The notes below the pieces were generated by a model. The model was given only the letters and a program-made list of their open reading frames with translations. It searched no databases and was not told where the DNA came from. A stretch of 64,000 nt of DNA from Bradyrhizobium cajani (GTDB lineage Bacteria; Pseudomonadota; Alphaproteobacteria; Rhizobiales; Xanthobacteraceae): contig NZ_WQNE01000021.1 of the NCBI RefSeq assembly GCF_009759665.1, forward strand, positions 1 to 64,000. The letters run 5' to 3'. A program made the position numbers and the translations under genes. Numbering within the stretch: position 1 is the first letter of the stretch; the number at the start of each line of letters is the position of its first letter. Shown here piece after piece: positions 10,123 to 19,371 of the stretch.

Positions 10123-11487
10123 TCACCGAGCGATCATGTCGACTGCTGCCGTCCAGGCCTTGCGATAAGAATCAAGGCCGGCAATCGAAATCGGATCGAC
10201 GGGGACGGGCTCCGCGATATGGTAAGAGGGCGGCCATTGCGCCAGCATTGCGGCGCCGCGTGCCGTGCCTGCGGCGTCTTCCGCCGCAAAGACGCGCTGT
10301 GTCGGCCGCAACGCGCCGAGCGTCCTGCAGAACAGAGGATTGCCGGCGAAGGTTCCTTCGACGATGAGATCTCCACCGGTCGCTCCCATGTGCGTCAGCA
10401 TCAGATCGCTGACCAGAGCGCAATAGAGCGTCGCAAGTGCAGGGCGATCGCGCGCTGCGACTTCGCCGCGGATCACGCCCTTGGCCTTCGCATAAGGTCC
10501 ACCCTGACCGGAGAAGCAGGGCAGGGCCATCGCACCCGAAGCAATGACACGCTCCATCGCGTCCAGATCAGGATTGCCGCTGCCGCCCGCGATGATGGCG
10601 TATTCGCGTCCACCCATGAAGCGTCCGCAGGCGATCGGTCGGCCTAGCACGTCGACGTTGGCGAGCGTGTCGTCGCGAGGATCGAGCTGATCGAGCGAAA
10701 GGCCGACGCTCATCAGGATCACCCACGTGCCGGTCGACAGCACGGTGAACGGCGCCTGGCGCGAGACGAGGTAGGGCAGAAGTGAAGCGTTGGAATCGTG
10801 GATCCCACAAAAGACCCGCGTTTCAGGCGCGAGCCCGGTTACGGCGGCGATTTCAGGCTTGATCGGACCGAGCGGATCGAAGGCGCGGCGCAGCGGCGGC
10901 AGCAAGTGGTCGATGTCGAGGGCTTCGACGAGGCTCGAGATCTGTCCCCGCCGCGGCACCCAGAGATCAGTATGTGCACCGAGGGTCGTAACTTCAGAGA
11001 CAGCGACGCCGGTCAGACGCCAGGTCCAATATTGCGGATAGCCAACGAAATACCTCGCTTTGGCGAAAAGGTCCGGACAGCGCCATTTCTGATAGGCGAG
11101 CTGCCGACCGAGATTGAGGCCGGCTGGCAGTTTCGGCGACAGGCTCACCGAAAAGGGCGGCCGCAGCTTGACATAGTCGGGCTCGATCTCGTCTACGCCG
11201 GTGAATTCGTAGTCCATGACCGGAGCGGCGAGCTCGCGCTCGCCGATCAAGGCGCCGGCTGCGCCATGCGCGGTCGGAACGATCGCACCGATCTGATGCG
11301 AGCGTGCGGCCTCGCGAAGCGCATCGAGGAAGAAGTTCCACGAGCTCTCAACATCTTCATGGGGATAGGGCGGACCCGACCGAATGCAGTTGGGCGCCGC
11401 CTGTTCCCAGAGAAGTCGGCCTTCGTCGAACAGGGCAAGCTTTACATTGGTCTTGCCGATGTCGAGCACTGCGACCGTCTGGCTCAT
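10123..11487 (-). CDS. rhaK: Rhamnulokinase RhaK (FGGY family)
   Basis: This 454-residue FGGY-family kinase carries the N-terminal phosphate-binding motif LDIGKTNVKLALF and, in its second half, GIHDSNASLLPYL and STGTWVILMS. It should phosphorylate L-rhamnulose to L-rhamnulose 1-phosphate. In Rhizobium leguminosarum the equivalent RhaK is also needed for rhamnose uptake. The ATG at 11487 gives the conserved start MSQTVAVLDIGKTN; a TTG seven codons upstream is possible but has no better ribosome site. It is the last gene of the leftward rhaRTPQSK operon, 107 bp after rhaS, with a hairpin in between. Substrate assignment rests on the neighbouring rhamnose genes, since FGGY kinases cannot be told apart by motif alone. 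Confidence 0.85.
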   Translation of the reverse strand: MSQTVAVLDIGKTNVKLALFDEGRLLWEQAAPNCIRSGPPYPHEDVESSWNFFLDALREAARSHQIGAIVPTAHGAAGALIGERELAAPVMDYEFTGVDEIEPDYVKLRPPFSVSLSPKLPAGLNLGRQLAYQKWRCPDLFAKARYFVGYPQYWTWRLTGVAVSEVTTLGAHTDLWVPRRGQISSLVEALDIDHLLPPLRRAFDPLGPIKPEIAAVTGLAPETRVFCGIHDSNASLLPYLVSRQAPFTVLSTGTWVILMSVGLSLDQLDPRDDTLANVDVLGRPIACGRFMGGREYAIIAGGSGNPDLDAMERVIASGAMALPCFSGQGGPYAKAKGVIRGEVAARDRPALATLYCALVSDLMLTHMGATGGDLIVEGTFAGNPLFCRTLGALRPTQRVFAAEDAAGTARGAAMLAQWPPSYHIAEPVPVDPISIAGLDSYRKAWTAAVDMIAR

Positions 11488-11557
11488 CGTCAAGCTAAAT
11501 CTCAACAAGCATCATCACGAGTGTCACGGCCGATTTGTCGTGGCCATGACAACGAAG

Positions 11558-11582
11558 GCCCGGCCGCGTTCAGCAGCCGGGC
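11558..11582 (-). terminator. Hairpin between rhaS and rhaK
   Basis: GCCCGGC (11558-11564) and GCCGGGC (11576-11582) form a perfect 7-bp stem with an 11-nt loop. It starts 12 bp after the rhaS stop codon. There is no T-tract, so full termination is unlikely. Hairpins at this place often protect or favour the abundant binding-protein transcript and lower expression of the next gene. Confidence 0.35.
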
Positions 11583-11594
11583 GACCGGTTCAAA

Positions 11595-12710
11595 TCAGAA
11601 ATCGAAGTCCTTGATGTTCTGCTTCGTGAAGATGAAGGGCGAGCCGAGGAGGATCTCACTGCCATTGACCACGTTCAGCTTGCCGAGCTTGCCCGCGTCC
11701 ACCGAGGTCGCGCCGGGCTTCAGGCTGCCATCGACCACGGCGCGCATCACGTAGGTCGCGGCATAGCCGAGATCGACCGGATTCCACAGCACGACCGATT
11801 TGACGCAGTCCGCGTTGACATACGGCTTCATCGCGTTCGGCGTGGCAAGACCGACCACCGCCACCTTGCCGCAGAGCTTGGCCTTGGTCACGGCTTCCGC
11901 CGAAGCGGGCGTTGCGACCGAGGTCATGCCGAACAGGCCGGCGAGCTTGTCGCCATGCTTGTTGATCAGCGTGGTCGCCTGGTTGAAGGACAGGTTATTG
12001 TCCTCTTGCGCCTCGACTGTCTCGAGCCATTTCAGCTTGGGATGGCACTTCTGCGCATAGGCCCACATCTCGGCGATCCAGCGTGCCTGGTTCGGCGTCG
12101 TGAAGGTCGAGGTGACGATCGCGAAGCTCTTGTCCTCGCCGGCCTCCTTGGCCATCGAGTCGATCATCGCCTTGGCGATGCCGTTGAACTCGGCTTGGTT
12201 GACGAACCATTCGCGCGCATCCGGTGTCGAGTTGGCATCATAGCCAACGACATGGATGCCCTTCGACAGCGCCTTCTTCAGCACCGGTGCGATCGCCACC
12301 GGATCGTTGGCGGCGAAGAGAATGCCGTCGACGCCGCTGGTGATGTAGTTGTCGATGAACTTGATCTGCTCGTCGATCTTGGCCTCGGTCGGGCCGTCGG
12401 TCTTCACGGTGACGTTGCCGAGCGCCTTGGCGGCCTCCTGCATGCCTTTCGACGTCGCGTTGAAATAACCGATGCCGATCAGCTTCGGCACGTCGACCAG
12501 CGTGATCGGCTTGCTGGCCTTGTCGGTTGCATTTGTCGGCTTGCCACCGTCATAAGGCTTGGCCGCGGGTGCAGCATTGGCCTCGCCAGCTGAACAGGCA
12601 AGTGGATTGACCGGCAGGTCATCCGCGCCGTCCCACCTCTTGTCCGCTGCGGAGGCCGTTCCGGCCAGCAGCGTCGCGCTTAGAAACGCAAAGGCTAATC
12701 CTAGCTTCAT
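11595..12710 (-). CDS. rhaS: Rhamnose ABC transporter substrate-binding protein RhaS
   Basis: This 371-residue periplasmic binding protein has a classical signal peptide (about residues 1-21, cleavage after ASA). The fold is the type I sugar-binding family (Peripla_BP_4): a conserved stretch IGYFNATSKGMQEAAKALG, then GVDGILFAANDP and VVGYDANS. It should capture L-rhamnose in the periplasm and deliver it to the RhaP/RhaQ channel. It follows rhaQ by 50 bp and is followed by a stable hairpin, a usual arrangement for a highly expressed binding protein. Family membership is clear; the ligand is inferred from the rha neighbours. Confidence 0.88.
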   Translation of the reverse strand: MKLGLAFAFLSATLLAGTASAADKRWDGADDLPVNPLACSAGEANAAPAAKPYDGGKPTNATDKASKPITLVDVPKLIGIGYFNATSKGMQEAAKALGNVTVKTDGPTEAKIDEQIKFIDNYITSGVDGILFAANDPVAIAPVLKKALSKGIHVVGYDANSTPDAREWFVNQAEFNGIAKAMIDSMAKEAGEDKSFAIVTSTFTTPNQARWIAEMWAYAQKCHPKLKWLETVEAQEDNNLSFNQATTLINKHGDKLAGLFGMTSVATPASAEAVTKAKLCGKVAVVGLATPNAMKPYVNADCVKSVVLWNPVDLGYAATYVMRAVVDGSLKPGATSVDAGKLGKLNVVNGSEILLGSPFIFTKQNIKDFDF

Positions 12711-12760
12711 CTTGTCGTCCTCCCATGTTTAAGCCGCTGTTTTTGCGATCATACACTCCA

Positions 12761-13744
12761 TCAAACGCCGTCGCGGCGCCGCTGGAGCGAACTCGCCACA
12801 AGAGTTGAAAAGATGAGCACTGCGCCGATGACCACGATCGTCGCATCGCCCTTGACGCCGGTCAGGGCCAGCCCGTTCTTCAGGAGCTGGATCATCGCCA
12901 GGCCAACCACCGTGCCCCAGATCGTGCCGACGCCTCCGAATATGCTGGTGCCGCCGAGCACCACCGCCGCGATCACGTCGAGCTCATAGCCGATCCCCAT
13001 GTCCGAGCGGGTCGTGGTCACGCGCGAGACGAGAACACAGGCGGAAAGGCCGGCCATCAAGCCCGATAGCGTGTAGATGATCAGCTTGACGCGATCGACC
13101 GGCAAGCCTGAAAAGCGCGCGGCTGTCTCGTTGTTGCCGATCGCATAGAGGGTCCGGCCGAAAGTGGTGCGGTCAAGAACGATTGCCGAGATCACGATCG
13201 CGATCAGCAGGAGCCAGAGCTGCGCCGGCACGCCGAAGAGGTTTTCCTGTCCGATGAAGTAGAACCATTCCGGGTAGCCGCGCACCGAGCGCGCCTGGCT
13301 GATGCCCTCGGCAAGCCCGCGGTAGAGGGCGAGGGTCGCGATCGTCATGATCAGCGGCGGCACTTTCACCCTGGTGATGACGATGCCGTTGAGAAAGCCC
13401 GCCGCGGCGCCGACGAGCAGCGAGAAGCCGATCGCCAGCGGCAGGGGAAAGCCGAAAACCTTCCAGGAATAGCCGAGCAGAATCGCACAGAGCCCGACGA
13501 TCGAGCCGACCGAAAGATCGATGCCGCCGGTGATGATGATAAAGGTCATCGGCAGTGCGATCAGCCCGACCTCGGTCGTCAGCCTGCCTTGATTGAGCAG
13601 ATTGTCGAGCGTGAGGAAGCGGCTGTTCAAGCCACCGAGCACGATCAACGCAATGAGCAGGATCACTGCGAGCATGGTCTCGTGGCGCAGCAGCCACCAG
13701 GGCACGACGCGCTTGGCTGCCTGGGGGAGAGGGATTTCGCTCAT
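12761..13744 (-). CDS. rhaQ: Rhamnose ABC transporter permease RhaQ
   Basis: This 327-residue polytopic inner-membrane protein belongs to the BPD_transp_2 family of sugar permeases (as RbsC). Conserved motifs seen are ITGGIDLSVGSIVG, an IGNNETAARFSGLPV loop likely to touch the ATPase, and VLGGTSIFGGVGTIWGT. The ATG at 13744 gives MSEIPLPQAAKRVVPWW, and lies 5 bp after the stop codon of the preceding permease gene, so translation is probably coupled. It forms a heteromeric channel with RhaP. Confidence 0.88.
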   Translation of the reverse strand: MSEIPLPQAAKRVVPWWLLRHETMLAVILLIALIVLGGLNSRFLTLDNLLNQGRLTTEVGLIALPMTFIIITGGIDLSVGSIVGLCAILLGYSWKVFGFPLPLAIGFSLLVGAAAGFLNGIVITRVKVPPLIMTIATLALYRGLAEGISQARSVRGYPEWFYFIGQENLFGVPAQLWLLLIAIVISAIVLDRTTFGRTLYAIGNNETAARFSGLPVDRVKLIIYTLSGLMAGLSACVLVSRVTTTRSDMGIGYELDVIAAVVLGGTSIFGGVGTIWGTVVGLAMIQLLKNGLALTGVKGDATIVVIGAVLIFSTLVASSLQRRRDGV

Positions 13745-13749
13745 GACGC

Positions 13750-14736
13750 TCAGGCTCCGGCCATGCGCCGGCGCCGCAAGATATCGGCGATCACGGTCAC
13801 GAGAATGAGCACGCCCTGGACCGCGCGGATCCAGTAGGGCGAGACGTCGGTGAAGACGAGCGCGCTGGCAATTTCGGCGATCAGGACGGCGGCAAGCGTC
13901 GAGCCGATCACTGTGCCGACGCCGCCGAGAATGCTGACGCCTCCGACGACCGAGGCGGTGATGATCGTCAGCTCGAGATTGGGCGGTACGGTCGACTGGA
14001 TGACGCGGAGCTGCGTCGCATAGAGCAGGGCGGCCGCTCCGGCGAAGAAGCCGTGCAGCGCGAAGACCATGACGATCGTGCGCGGCTGCGAAATACCGCA
14101 GAGGCGCGCCGCTTCGGCGTTGCCGCCGACGGCGTAGATGGCGCGGCCCGAGGCCGAATAGCGCATCCACAACGCTGCCAGGATCGTCACCACGATCATG
14201 AGAAAAACCGGAAACGGCAGCACACCGAACAGTTCGATATCGGCGAGATGGAAGCTGTGGGGCAGGTCGGTGATCCATTTGCCCCCGGTGACGCTGATCA
14301 GGCCGCCCTTGAGGATCGACAGCATGCCGAGCGTCACCACGATCGCCGGAATGCGCAGATAGGCGATGATGACGCCCTGCAACGCCATCACGAGGACGCC
14401 AGCAACGAGTGCTGCCAGCCAGGCGACCACGATCGGTGCGCCGTTCACCGCCAGAGTGCCGCTGATCGTCGCCAGGACGCCGATCAGTGCGCCAACGGAT
14501 ATGTCGATGTTTCCGGAAACGATCACCATCGACATGCCGACCGCGGCGACGGCGATATAGGCATTGCCGAGCAGTACGTCGGAAAGATTGCGCGCCGCCA
14601 GAAAGCGCGGATTGTAAAGGCCGACGGCGATGGCGAGGCCGATCACCGCGATCGCGAGCAAGGCTTCCTGCGAGGCAAGCACCTTCAGCCGCCGCCGCGG
14701 ATTAGCCTCGGCGCCGGCTAAGGTTGCCGTCGTCAT
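13750..14736 (-). CDS. rhaP: Rhamnose ABC transporter permease RhaP
   Basis: This 328-residue inner-membrane permease of the BPD_transp_2 family has about eight to ten hydrophobic segments. Motifs include VSGNIDISVGALIGV, AVGGNAEAARLCGIS and VVGGVSILGGVGTVIGS, matching its partner RhaQ at the same places. The start ATG overlaps the rhaT stop codon by 4 bp (ATGA), typical of translational coupling within an ABC operon. The symbol follows the rhizobial order rhaT-rhaP-rhaQ. Confidence 0.88.
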   Translation of the reverse strand: MTTATLAGAEANPRRRLKVLASQEALLAIAVIGLAIAVGLYNPRFLAARNLSDVLLGNAYIAVAAVGMSMVIVSGNIDISVGALIGVLATISGTLAVNGAPIVVAWLAALVAGVLVMALQGVIIAYLRIPAIVVTLGMLSILKGGLISVTGGKWITDLPHSFHLADIELFGVLPFPVFLMIVVTILAALWMRYSASGRAIYAVGGNAEAARLCGISQPRTIVMVFALHGFFAGAAALLYATQLRVIQSTVPPNLELTIITASVVGGVSILGGVGTVIGSTLAAVLIAEIASALVFTDVSPYWIRAVQGVLILVTVIADILRRRRMAGA

Positions 14737-16274
14737 GCCACTTTCTCCGCGTTTTCATGACTGCCCATCATCGCTGCACCGATCGACTCCTGGGTTGCTT
14801 GTTCGCGCGCGAATTCGGCAACGATACGGCCTTCGCGCATCACGAGCACGCGGTCGCTCATGCCGAGCACCTCCGGCAGCTCGCTCGAAATCATAAGGAT
14901 GGCCAGCCCCTGGGCCGCCAGCTCGCCCATCAGCCGATGGATCTCCGCCTTGGCGCCCACATCGATGCCGCGTGTCGGCTCATCGAGGATCAATAGCTTC
15001 GGCCCGTTGGCGAGCCATTTGCCCAGCACGATCTTCTGCTGATTGCCGCCGGAGAGCTTGCCCGCGATCTGCTCGAGCGAACTCGCCTTGACCGCAAAGC
15101 GCTTCACGCCATCGCCGGCGAGCTTGCGCTCGGCGCCGCGATCGATGAAGCCCCCGAATGCGACCTTGCCGAGCGCGGCGAGGCTGAAATTCTCGCGTAC
15201 CGTCATCGGCCGCACCAGGCCTTGCGTGCCGCGATCCTCAGGAACATAGGCGACGCCCAAAGACCGTGCCCGTGCCGGCGAGCGGATGTCGACCTTCTGT
15301 CCGGCGATCCGGATTTCGCCGGCATCGGCCGGCGTGACGCCGAAGATGGTTTGCGCCAGTTCGCTACGACCCGAGCCGACGAGGCCGGCAAGGCCGACGA
15401 TCTCGCCGGCGCGCACCGTGAGCGAGACGTTTCTCGTCAGCGGCCGCCGTTCGAGGTCCTTCACCTCCAGCACCGGCTTGCCGATCGGAACCGTGATCTT
15501 CGGGAACAGGCTCTCGATCCTGCGGCCGACCATCAATTGCACGAGCCCGGCTGCGTCCGTCTCAGTGACGGGTTTGGTCGCGACGTGCGCGCCATCGCGC
15601 AGCACCGTGACGCGATCGGCGATCGCGAAAATCTCATCGAGGCGATGGCTGATATAGATCACGGCGACCCCGCGGGCTTTCAGCTTGCGCACGATATCGA
15701 AGAGCCGCGTCACGTCGTACTCGGTCAGGGCCGCGGTCGGCTCGTCCATGATCAGGATGCGCGCGTCCTGCGACAGCGCGCGCAGGATTTCGACGCGCTG
15801 GCGATTGCCGACGCTGAGCGAGCCGACGATACGGTCGGCCTCCAGGTCATGAATCTCGAGTGAGGCGAGCAGCGCATTCGTCTTGTCGTGCATCGCCCGC
15901 CAGTCGATCCGGCGGAGGCCGGCGCGCGGCGCGTGCCCCATGAAGATATTCTCGGCGACGGTGAGTTCCGGAAACAGCAGGAGCTCCTGATAGATCGTGG
16001 CTACCCCGGCGCGCCTCGCATCGTCCGGCCGCGCGAGGTCGACCGGCTTGCCGTTCACAAGCACCTCGCCGCGATCGGGCGGGAACACGCCGGAAACGAT
16101 CTTGATCAGCGTAGATTTGCCGGCGCCGTTCTCGCCGAGCAAGGCGTGGACTTCGCCGCTGGCGGCGTCGAACGAGACGCCGGACAGCGCCCGCACGCCT
16201 GGAAAGGACTTCTCGATCGCGCGCACCGACAGAAGCGGTGTTGCAGGAGCTTCACCGTGCGGGTGCGTTGTCAT
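14733..16274 (-). CDS. rhaT: Rhamnose ABC transporter ATPase RhaT (two ABC domains)
   Basis: This 513-residue protein has two fused ATP-binding cassettes, as in RbsA-type sugar importers. Domain 1 has Walker A GENGAGKS (47-54), signature LSVGNRQ (153-159) and Walker B LIMDEPT. Domain 2 has the usual altered Walker A (GLVGSGRSE) and a canonical LSGGNQQK signature followed by LLILDEPTRGIDVG. It energises rhamnose import through RhaP/RhaQ. The chosen ATG at 16274 follows the rhaR stop by 1 bp. An in-frame ATG at 16289 would overlap rhaR by 14 bp and is also possible. Confidence 0.9.
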   Translation of the reverse strand: MTTHPHGEAPATPLLSVRAIEKSFPGVRALSGVSFDAASGEVHALLGENGAGKSTLIKIVSGVFPPDRGEVLVNGKPVDLARPDDARRAGVATIYQELLLFPELTVAENIFMGHAPRAGLRRIDWRAMHDKTNALLASLEIHDLEADRIVGSLSVGNRQRVEILRALSQDARILIMDEPTAALTEYDVTRLFDIVRKLKARGVAVIYISHRLDEIFAIADRVTVLRDGAHVATKPVTETDAAGLVQLMVGRRIESLFPKITVPIGKPVLEVKDLERRPLTRNVSLTVRAGEIVGLAGLVGSGRSELAQTIFGVTPADAGEIRIAGQKVDIRSPARARSLGVAYVPEDRGTQGLVRPMTVRENFSLAALGKVAFGGFIDRGAERKLAGDGVKRFAVKASSLEQIAGKLSGGNQQKIVLGKWLANGPKLLILDEPTRGIDVGAKAEIHRLMGELAAQGLAILMISSELPEVLGMSDRVLVMREGRIVAEFAREQATQESIGAAMMGSHENAEKVA

Positions 16275-16275
16275 G

Positions 16276-17088
16276 TCACGCCGCGGCATTGGTTTGAGCG
16301 CCAGCGTCGACGGTCACGATGCGGACACCGTGCGCGCGGAGCATGTCAAGTGCGTCGCTCGGCGCGTCGGCATCGGTGATCAGCGTGTCGATGCGTGCGA
16401 GCGGACAGACGACAAGGCTGCCGCGCGAGACGAATTTCGAGGAATCGGCGAGCACGATCAGCTTGTCGGCACGTTTTAGCAGTTTGGATTCGGCGCGGGC
16501 GAGCAGGGGATCGCCCTCGATCACCCCGAGCGGTCCGATCGAGATCGCACTCATGAACATCCGCGTCGCCGAATAATGCTGGATCGCATCCTCTTCAAAG
16601 GGCGAGACGATCATGCCCTGCTCACGATAGACCTCGCCGCCTGGCAAGGCGACGCGGCATTTCGACGTGTGGATCAGCGCGTCGGCAAGTAGGTACGAAT
16701 TGGTCAACACCTTCAGGCGGCGCTCGCGCAGGTACTCGCCCATCTGATACGTGGTCGTGCCGCCATTGATGATGACCGTCTCGCCATCGGCGCAGAGGGC
16801 CACTGCCGCCTTCGCGATGGCGCGCTTGGCGTCGATATTGAGCGTCTGGCTGATGTCGAAGGAGCGGGTGGCAAGGGAGAGGACGTCGCCGGAGGCGTTG
16901 GCGGTTTCGGGCAGAGCTTCTAGTCCGCCGTGCACCCTGATCGCGACACCTTGCTCGGCGAGCCTGGCAAAATCGCGCCGTATCGTGGCTTCGGAGACGC
17001 CGGTCGCGCGACAAGCGTCGGCGATGCGCACCAGCGGCCGCGCACGTAAGAGCGCCTTGATGACTTGCCAGCGTTCCCGCTCGTGCAC
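16276..17088 (-). CDS. rhaR: DeoR-family regulator of rhamnose catabolism, RhaR
   Basis: This 270-residue regulator has an N-terminal winged helix (TGVSEATIRRDFARLAEQG, ending in RVHGG) and a C-terminal DeoR sensor domain (INGGTTTYQMGEYL, NSYLLADAL). No ATG occurs near the 5' end. A GTG at 17088 is preceded at 6 bp by AGGGAG and gives VHERERWQVIKALL, the usual DeoR opening, so I prefer it over an upstream TTG at 17163. It is the first gene of the transport operon and diverges from rhaD. In rhizobia RhaR represses these operons and responds to a pathway intermediate; the same role is inferred here. Confidence 0.85.
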   Translation of the reverse strand: MHERERWQVIKALLRARPLVRIADACRATGVSEATIRRDFARLAEQGVAIRVHGGLEALPETANASGDVLSLATRSFDISQTLNIDAKRAIAKAAVALCADGETVIINGGTTTYQMGEYLRERRLKVLTNSYLLADALIHTSKCRVALPGGEVYREQGMIVSPFEEDAIQHYSATRMFMSAISIGPLGVIEGDPLLARAESKLLKRADKLIVLADSSKFVSRGSLVVCPLARIDTLITDADAPSDALDMLRAHGVRIVTVDAGAQTNAAA

Positions 17089-17274
17089 GTCGCTCTCCCT
17101 TTTGCCGTCAAATAGTTCACGCTCTCGAGCGGCGGTCAACGGCAAACCGTCAAATTCGCTCAATATCGCGCTGCATCAATCATATTGCGTCGCAGTCGTG
17201 AGTGTCCGTGATTGACCTTGATTGAATCGATGGCCTAAGCTCCTTTGAGATTCAAAGCACAGGGAGAACGCCTA
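17089..17274. promoter_or_regulatory. rhaR/rhaD divergent control region with repeated motifs
   Basis: This 186-bp divergent intergenic region must hold both rha promoters. Visible signals: direct repeats of CCGTCAAAT at 17105-17113 and 17147-17155, 42 bp (about four helical turns) apart; TCAATCA (17176-17182) with inverted copies TGATTGA (17209-17215) and TTGATTGA (17218-17225); and an inverted repeat CTTTGA-GAT-TCAAAG at 17243-17257, 17 bp before the rhaD start. These are candidate RhaR operators. AGGGAG ribosome sites precede both genes. Which motif RhaR uses cannot be told from sequence. Confidence 0.6.
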
Positions 17275-19371
17275 ATGAGCGAGGTCGCGGCCACGCCCCT
17301 GCCAAATCTATGGGACGAGGCGCTCGCCGCCGGGCTCGATGAAGCAGGTCAATTGCTCTATCGCTCGAACCTGCTCGGAGCCGATCTGCGCATCACCAAT
17401 TTCGGCGGCGGCAATACCTCGGCCAAGATCGAGATGAAGGACCCGCTGACGCGTGAGAACGTCCGCGTGCTCTGGGTCAAGGGGTCAGGCGGCGACCTCG
17501 GCTCCATGAAGCGCGACGGCTTCGCGACGCTGTACCTCGATAAGCTCGAGAGCCTCAAGGGCCTCTATCGCGGCCCCGCCCACGAGGACGAGATGGTCGC
17601 CTTGTTCAATCATTGCACCTTCGATCTCAATCCGCGCGCGACTTCGATCGATACGCCCTTGCACGCCTTCGTGCCGCACCGGCATGTTGACCACGTCCAT
17701 GCCGACGCGGTTATCGCCATTGCCGCCTCGGCCGACGCTGAGCGTCTGACCCGCGAGGTTTTCGGCGGCAAACTCGGGTTCCTGCCGTGGCAGCGGCCGG
17801 GGTTCGATCTCGGTCTGAAGCTCGGGGAGATGGCCGCGCGCCGCCCCGACCATGTCGGCGTGGTTCTCGGCGGCCACGGGCTCTTCACCTGGGCCGACAC
17901 GTCGAAAGCTTGCTACGAGATGACTTTGCGCGTGATCCAGCAGGCTGCCGACTGGCTTGCTGCGCATGAGCAAAAGCTGGCCTTCGGCGGCGTCAAGGTC
18001 CAAACGGCCACTCCGGAAAAGCGCCGCGCGATCGCGGCCAGGCTGATGCCGCTGATCCGCGGCAAGATCTCCTCCGACGAGCGCAAGATCGGCCATTTCA
18101 CCGAGGCTCCGGAGGTACTCGAATTCGTCAACTCCAGCGCGCTGACGAAGCTCGCGCCGCTCGGCACCTCCTGTCCGGATCACTTTCTTCGCACCAAGAT
18201 CCGGCCGCTGCTGCTGCCCTACGATCCCGTGCGCGACAATATCGACGAGGTGATCGCCGGCCTTGACGACGTCCTCGCCGCTTACCGGCGCGACTACACT
18301 GTCTACTACGAGCGCTGCAAACATCCGAACTCACCAGCCATGCGCGATCCGAACGCGGTCGTGTATCTCGTGCCGGGGATCGGCATGTTCACGTTTGCCA
18401 AGGACAAGGCGACGGCGCGCATTGCGGCCGAATTCTATGTTAATGCGATCAATGTCATGCGTGGCGCATCGGGCGTCAGTGCCTATGTCGGCCTCGCCGA
18501 GCAGGAGGCCTTCAATATCGAATACTGGCTGCTGGAAGAGGCCAAGCTCCAGCGCATGCCCAAGCCGAAATCGCTCGCCGGGCGGATCGCCTATGTGACG
18601 GGCGGTGCCGGCGGCATTGGCGGGGCGACTGCGCAGCGGCTGCTCGGTGAGGGCGCCTGCCTCGTCATTGCCGATATCGACGAGAAGGCGCTGAACGAGC
18701 GGGTCGAGGCGATCACGAAACGCCATGGGCGGGATGCTGCGATTGGCGTGAAGCTCGATGTGACCGACGAGGCGGCGGTGGTCGCTTCGTTCGAAGAGGC
18801 CGCGCGCGCCTTTGGCGGTGTCGACATCGTCGTCTCGAATGCCGGAATCGCGTCGGCCTCGCCGGTCGAGGACACGAGTCTCGGACTGTGGCAGAAGAAC
18901 ATGGACATTCTGGCCACGGGTTATTTCCTCGTCTCGCGCGAGGCGTTCCGGCTGATGCAGCGTCAGGACATCGGTGGCGCCATCATCTTCGTCGCCTCGA
19001 AGAACGGTCTCGCAGCTTCGGCTGGCGCTTCGGCCTATTGCGCCGCGAAGGCGTCTGAGATCCATCTCGCCCGCTGCCTGGCGCTGGAAGGCGCGGCGCA
19101 TGGCATCCGCGTCAACACGGTCAATCCGGACGCGGTGCTGCGCGGCTCGAAGATCTGGGAAGGCGAGTGGCGCCAGCAGCGTGCGGTGTCCAACAAGGTG
19201 ACCGTAGACCAGCTCGAAGAAGTCTACCGCCAGCGCTCGATGCTCAAACTGTCGGTGTTCCCCGAGGATATTGCCGAAGGTGTCTACTTCTTCGCCTCCG
19301 ACCTTTCGGCCAAATCGACCGGCAACATCCTCAATGTGGACGCCGGCAACGCCCAGGCCTTCACGCGATGA
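17275..19371 (+). CDS. rhaD: Bifunctional rhamnulose-1-phosphate aldolase / alcohol (lactaldehyde) dehydrogenase RhaD
   Basis: This 698-residue fusion has an N-terminal class II aldolase domain (about 1-420) with zinc-site histidines in H-AFVPHRHVDHVH (130-142) and GGHGLF, and a C-terminal short-chain dehydrogenase domain. The dehydrogenase has VTGGAGGIGG (441-450), NAGIAS and catalytic YCAAK (Y588, K592). The aldolase cleaves rhamnulose 1-phosphate to DHAP and L-lactaldehyde, and the second domain is thought to oxidise the aldehyde to lactate. The ATG at 17275 has AGGGAG 8 bp upstream and is preferred to an upstream in-frame start at 17245. It overlaps rhaI by 4 bp. Confidence 0.92.
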   Translation: MSEVAATPLPNLWDEALAAGLDEAGQLLYRSNLLGADLRITNFGGGNTSAKIEMKDPLTRENVRVLWVKGSGGDLGSMKRDGFATLYLDKLESLKGLYRGPAHEDEMVALFNHCTFDLNPRATSIDTPLHAFVPHRHVDHVHADAVIAIAASADAERLTREVFGGKLGFLPWQRPGFDLGLKLGEMAARRPDHVGVVLGGHGLFTWADTSKACYEMTLRVIQQAADWLAAHEQKLAFGGVKVQTATPEKRRAIAARLMPLIRGKISSDERKIGHFTEAPEVLEFVNSSALTKLAPLGTSCPDHFLRTKIRPLLLPYDPVRDNIDEVIAGLDDVLAAYRRDYTVYYERCKHPNSPAMRDPNAVVYLVPGIGMFTFAKDKATARIAAEFYVNAINVMRGASGVSAYVGLAEQEAFNIEYWLLEEAKLQRMPKPKSLAGRIAYVTGGAGGIGGATAQRLLGEGACLVIADIDEKALNERVEAITKRHGRDAAIGVKLDVTDEAAVVASFEEAARAFGGVDIVVSNAGIASASPVEDTSLGLWQKNMDILATGYFLVSREAFRLMQRQDIGGAIIFVASKNGLAASAGASAYCAAKASEIHLARCLALEGAAHGIRVNTVNPDAVLRGSKIWEGEWRQQRAVSNKVTVDQLEEVYRQRSMLKLSVFPEDIAEGVYFFASDLSAKSTGNILNVDAGNAQAFTR

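Noticed and set aside
10053..10367. Small plus-strand frame at the end of rhaK
   Set aside because: Arginine-rich shadow overlapping rhaK, with no ribosome site or recognisable motif.
19167..19367. Upstream extension of rhaI
   Set aside because: It lies within rhaD in another frame; the ATGA overlap at 19368 gives the expected N-terminus.
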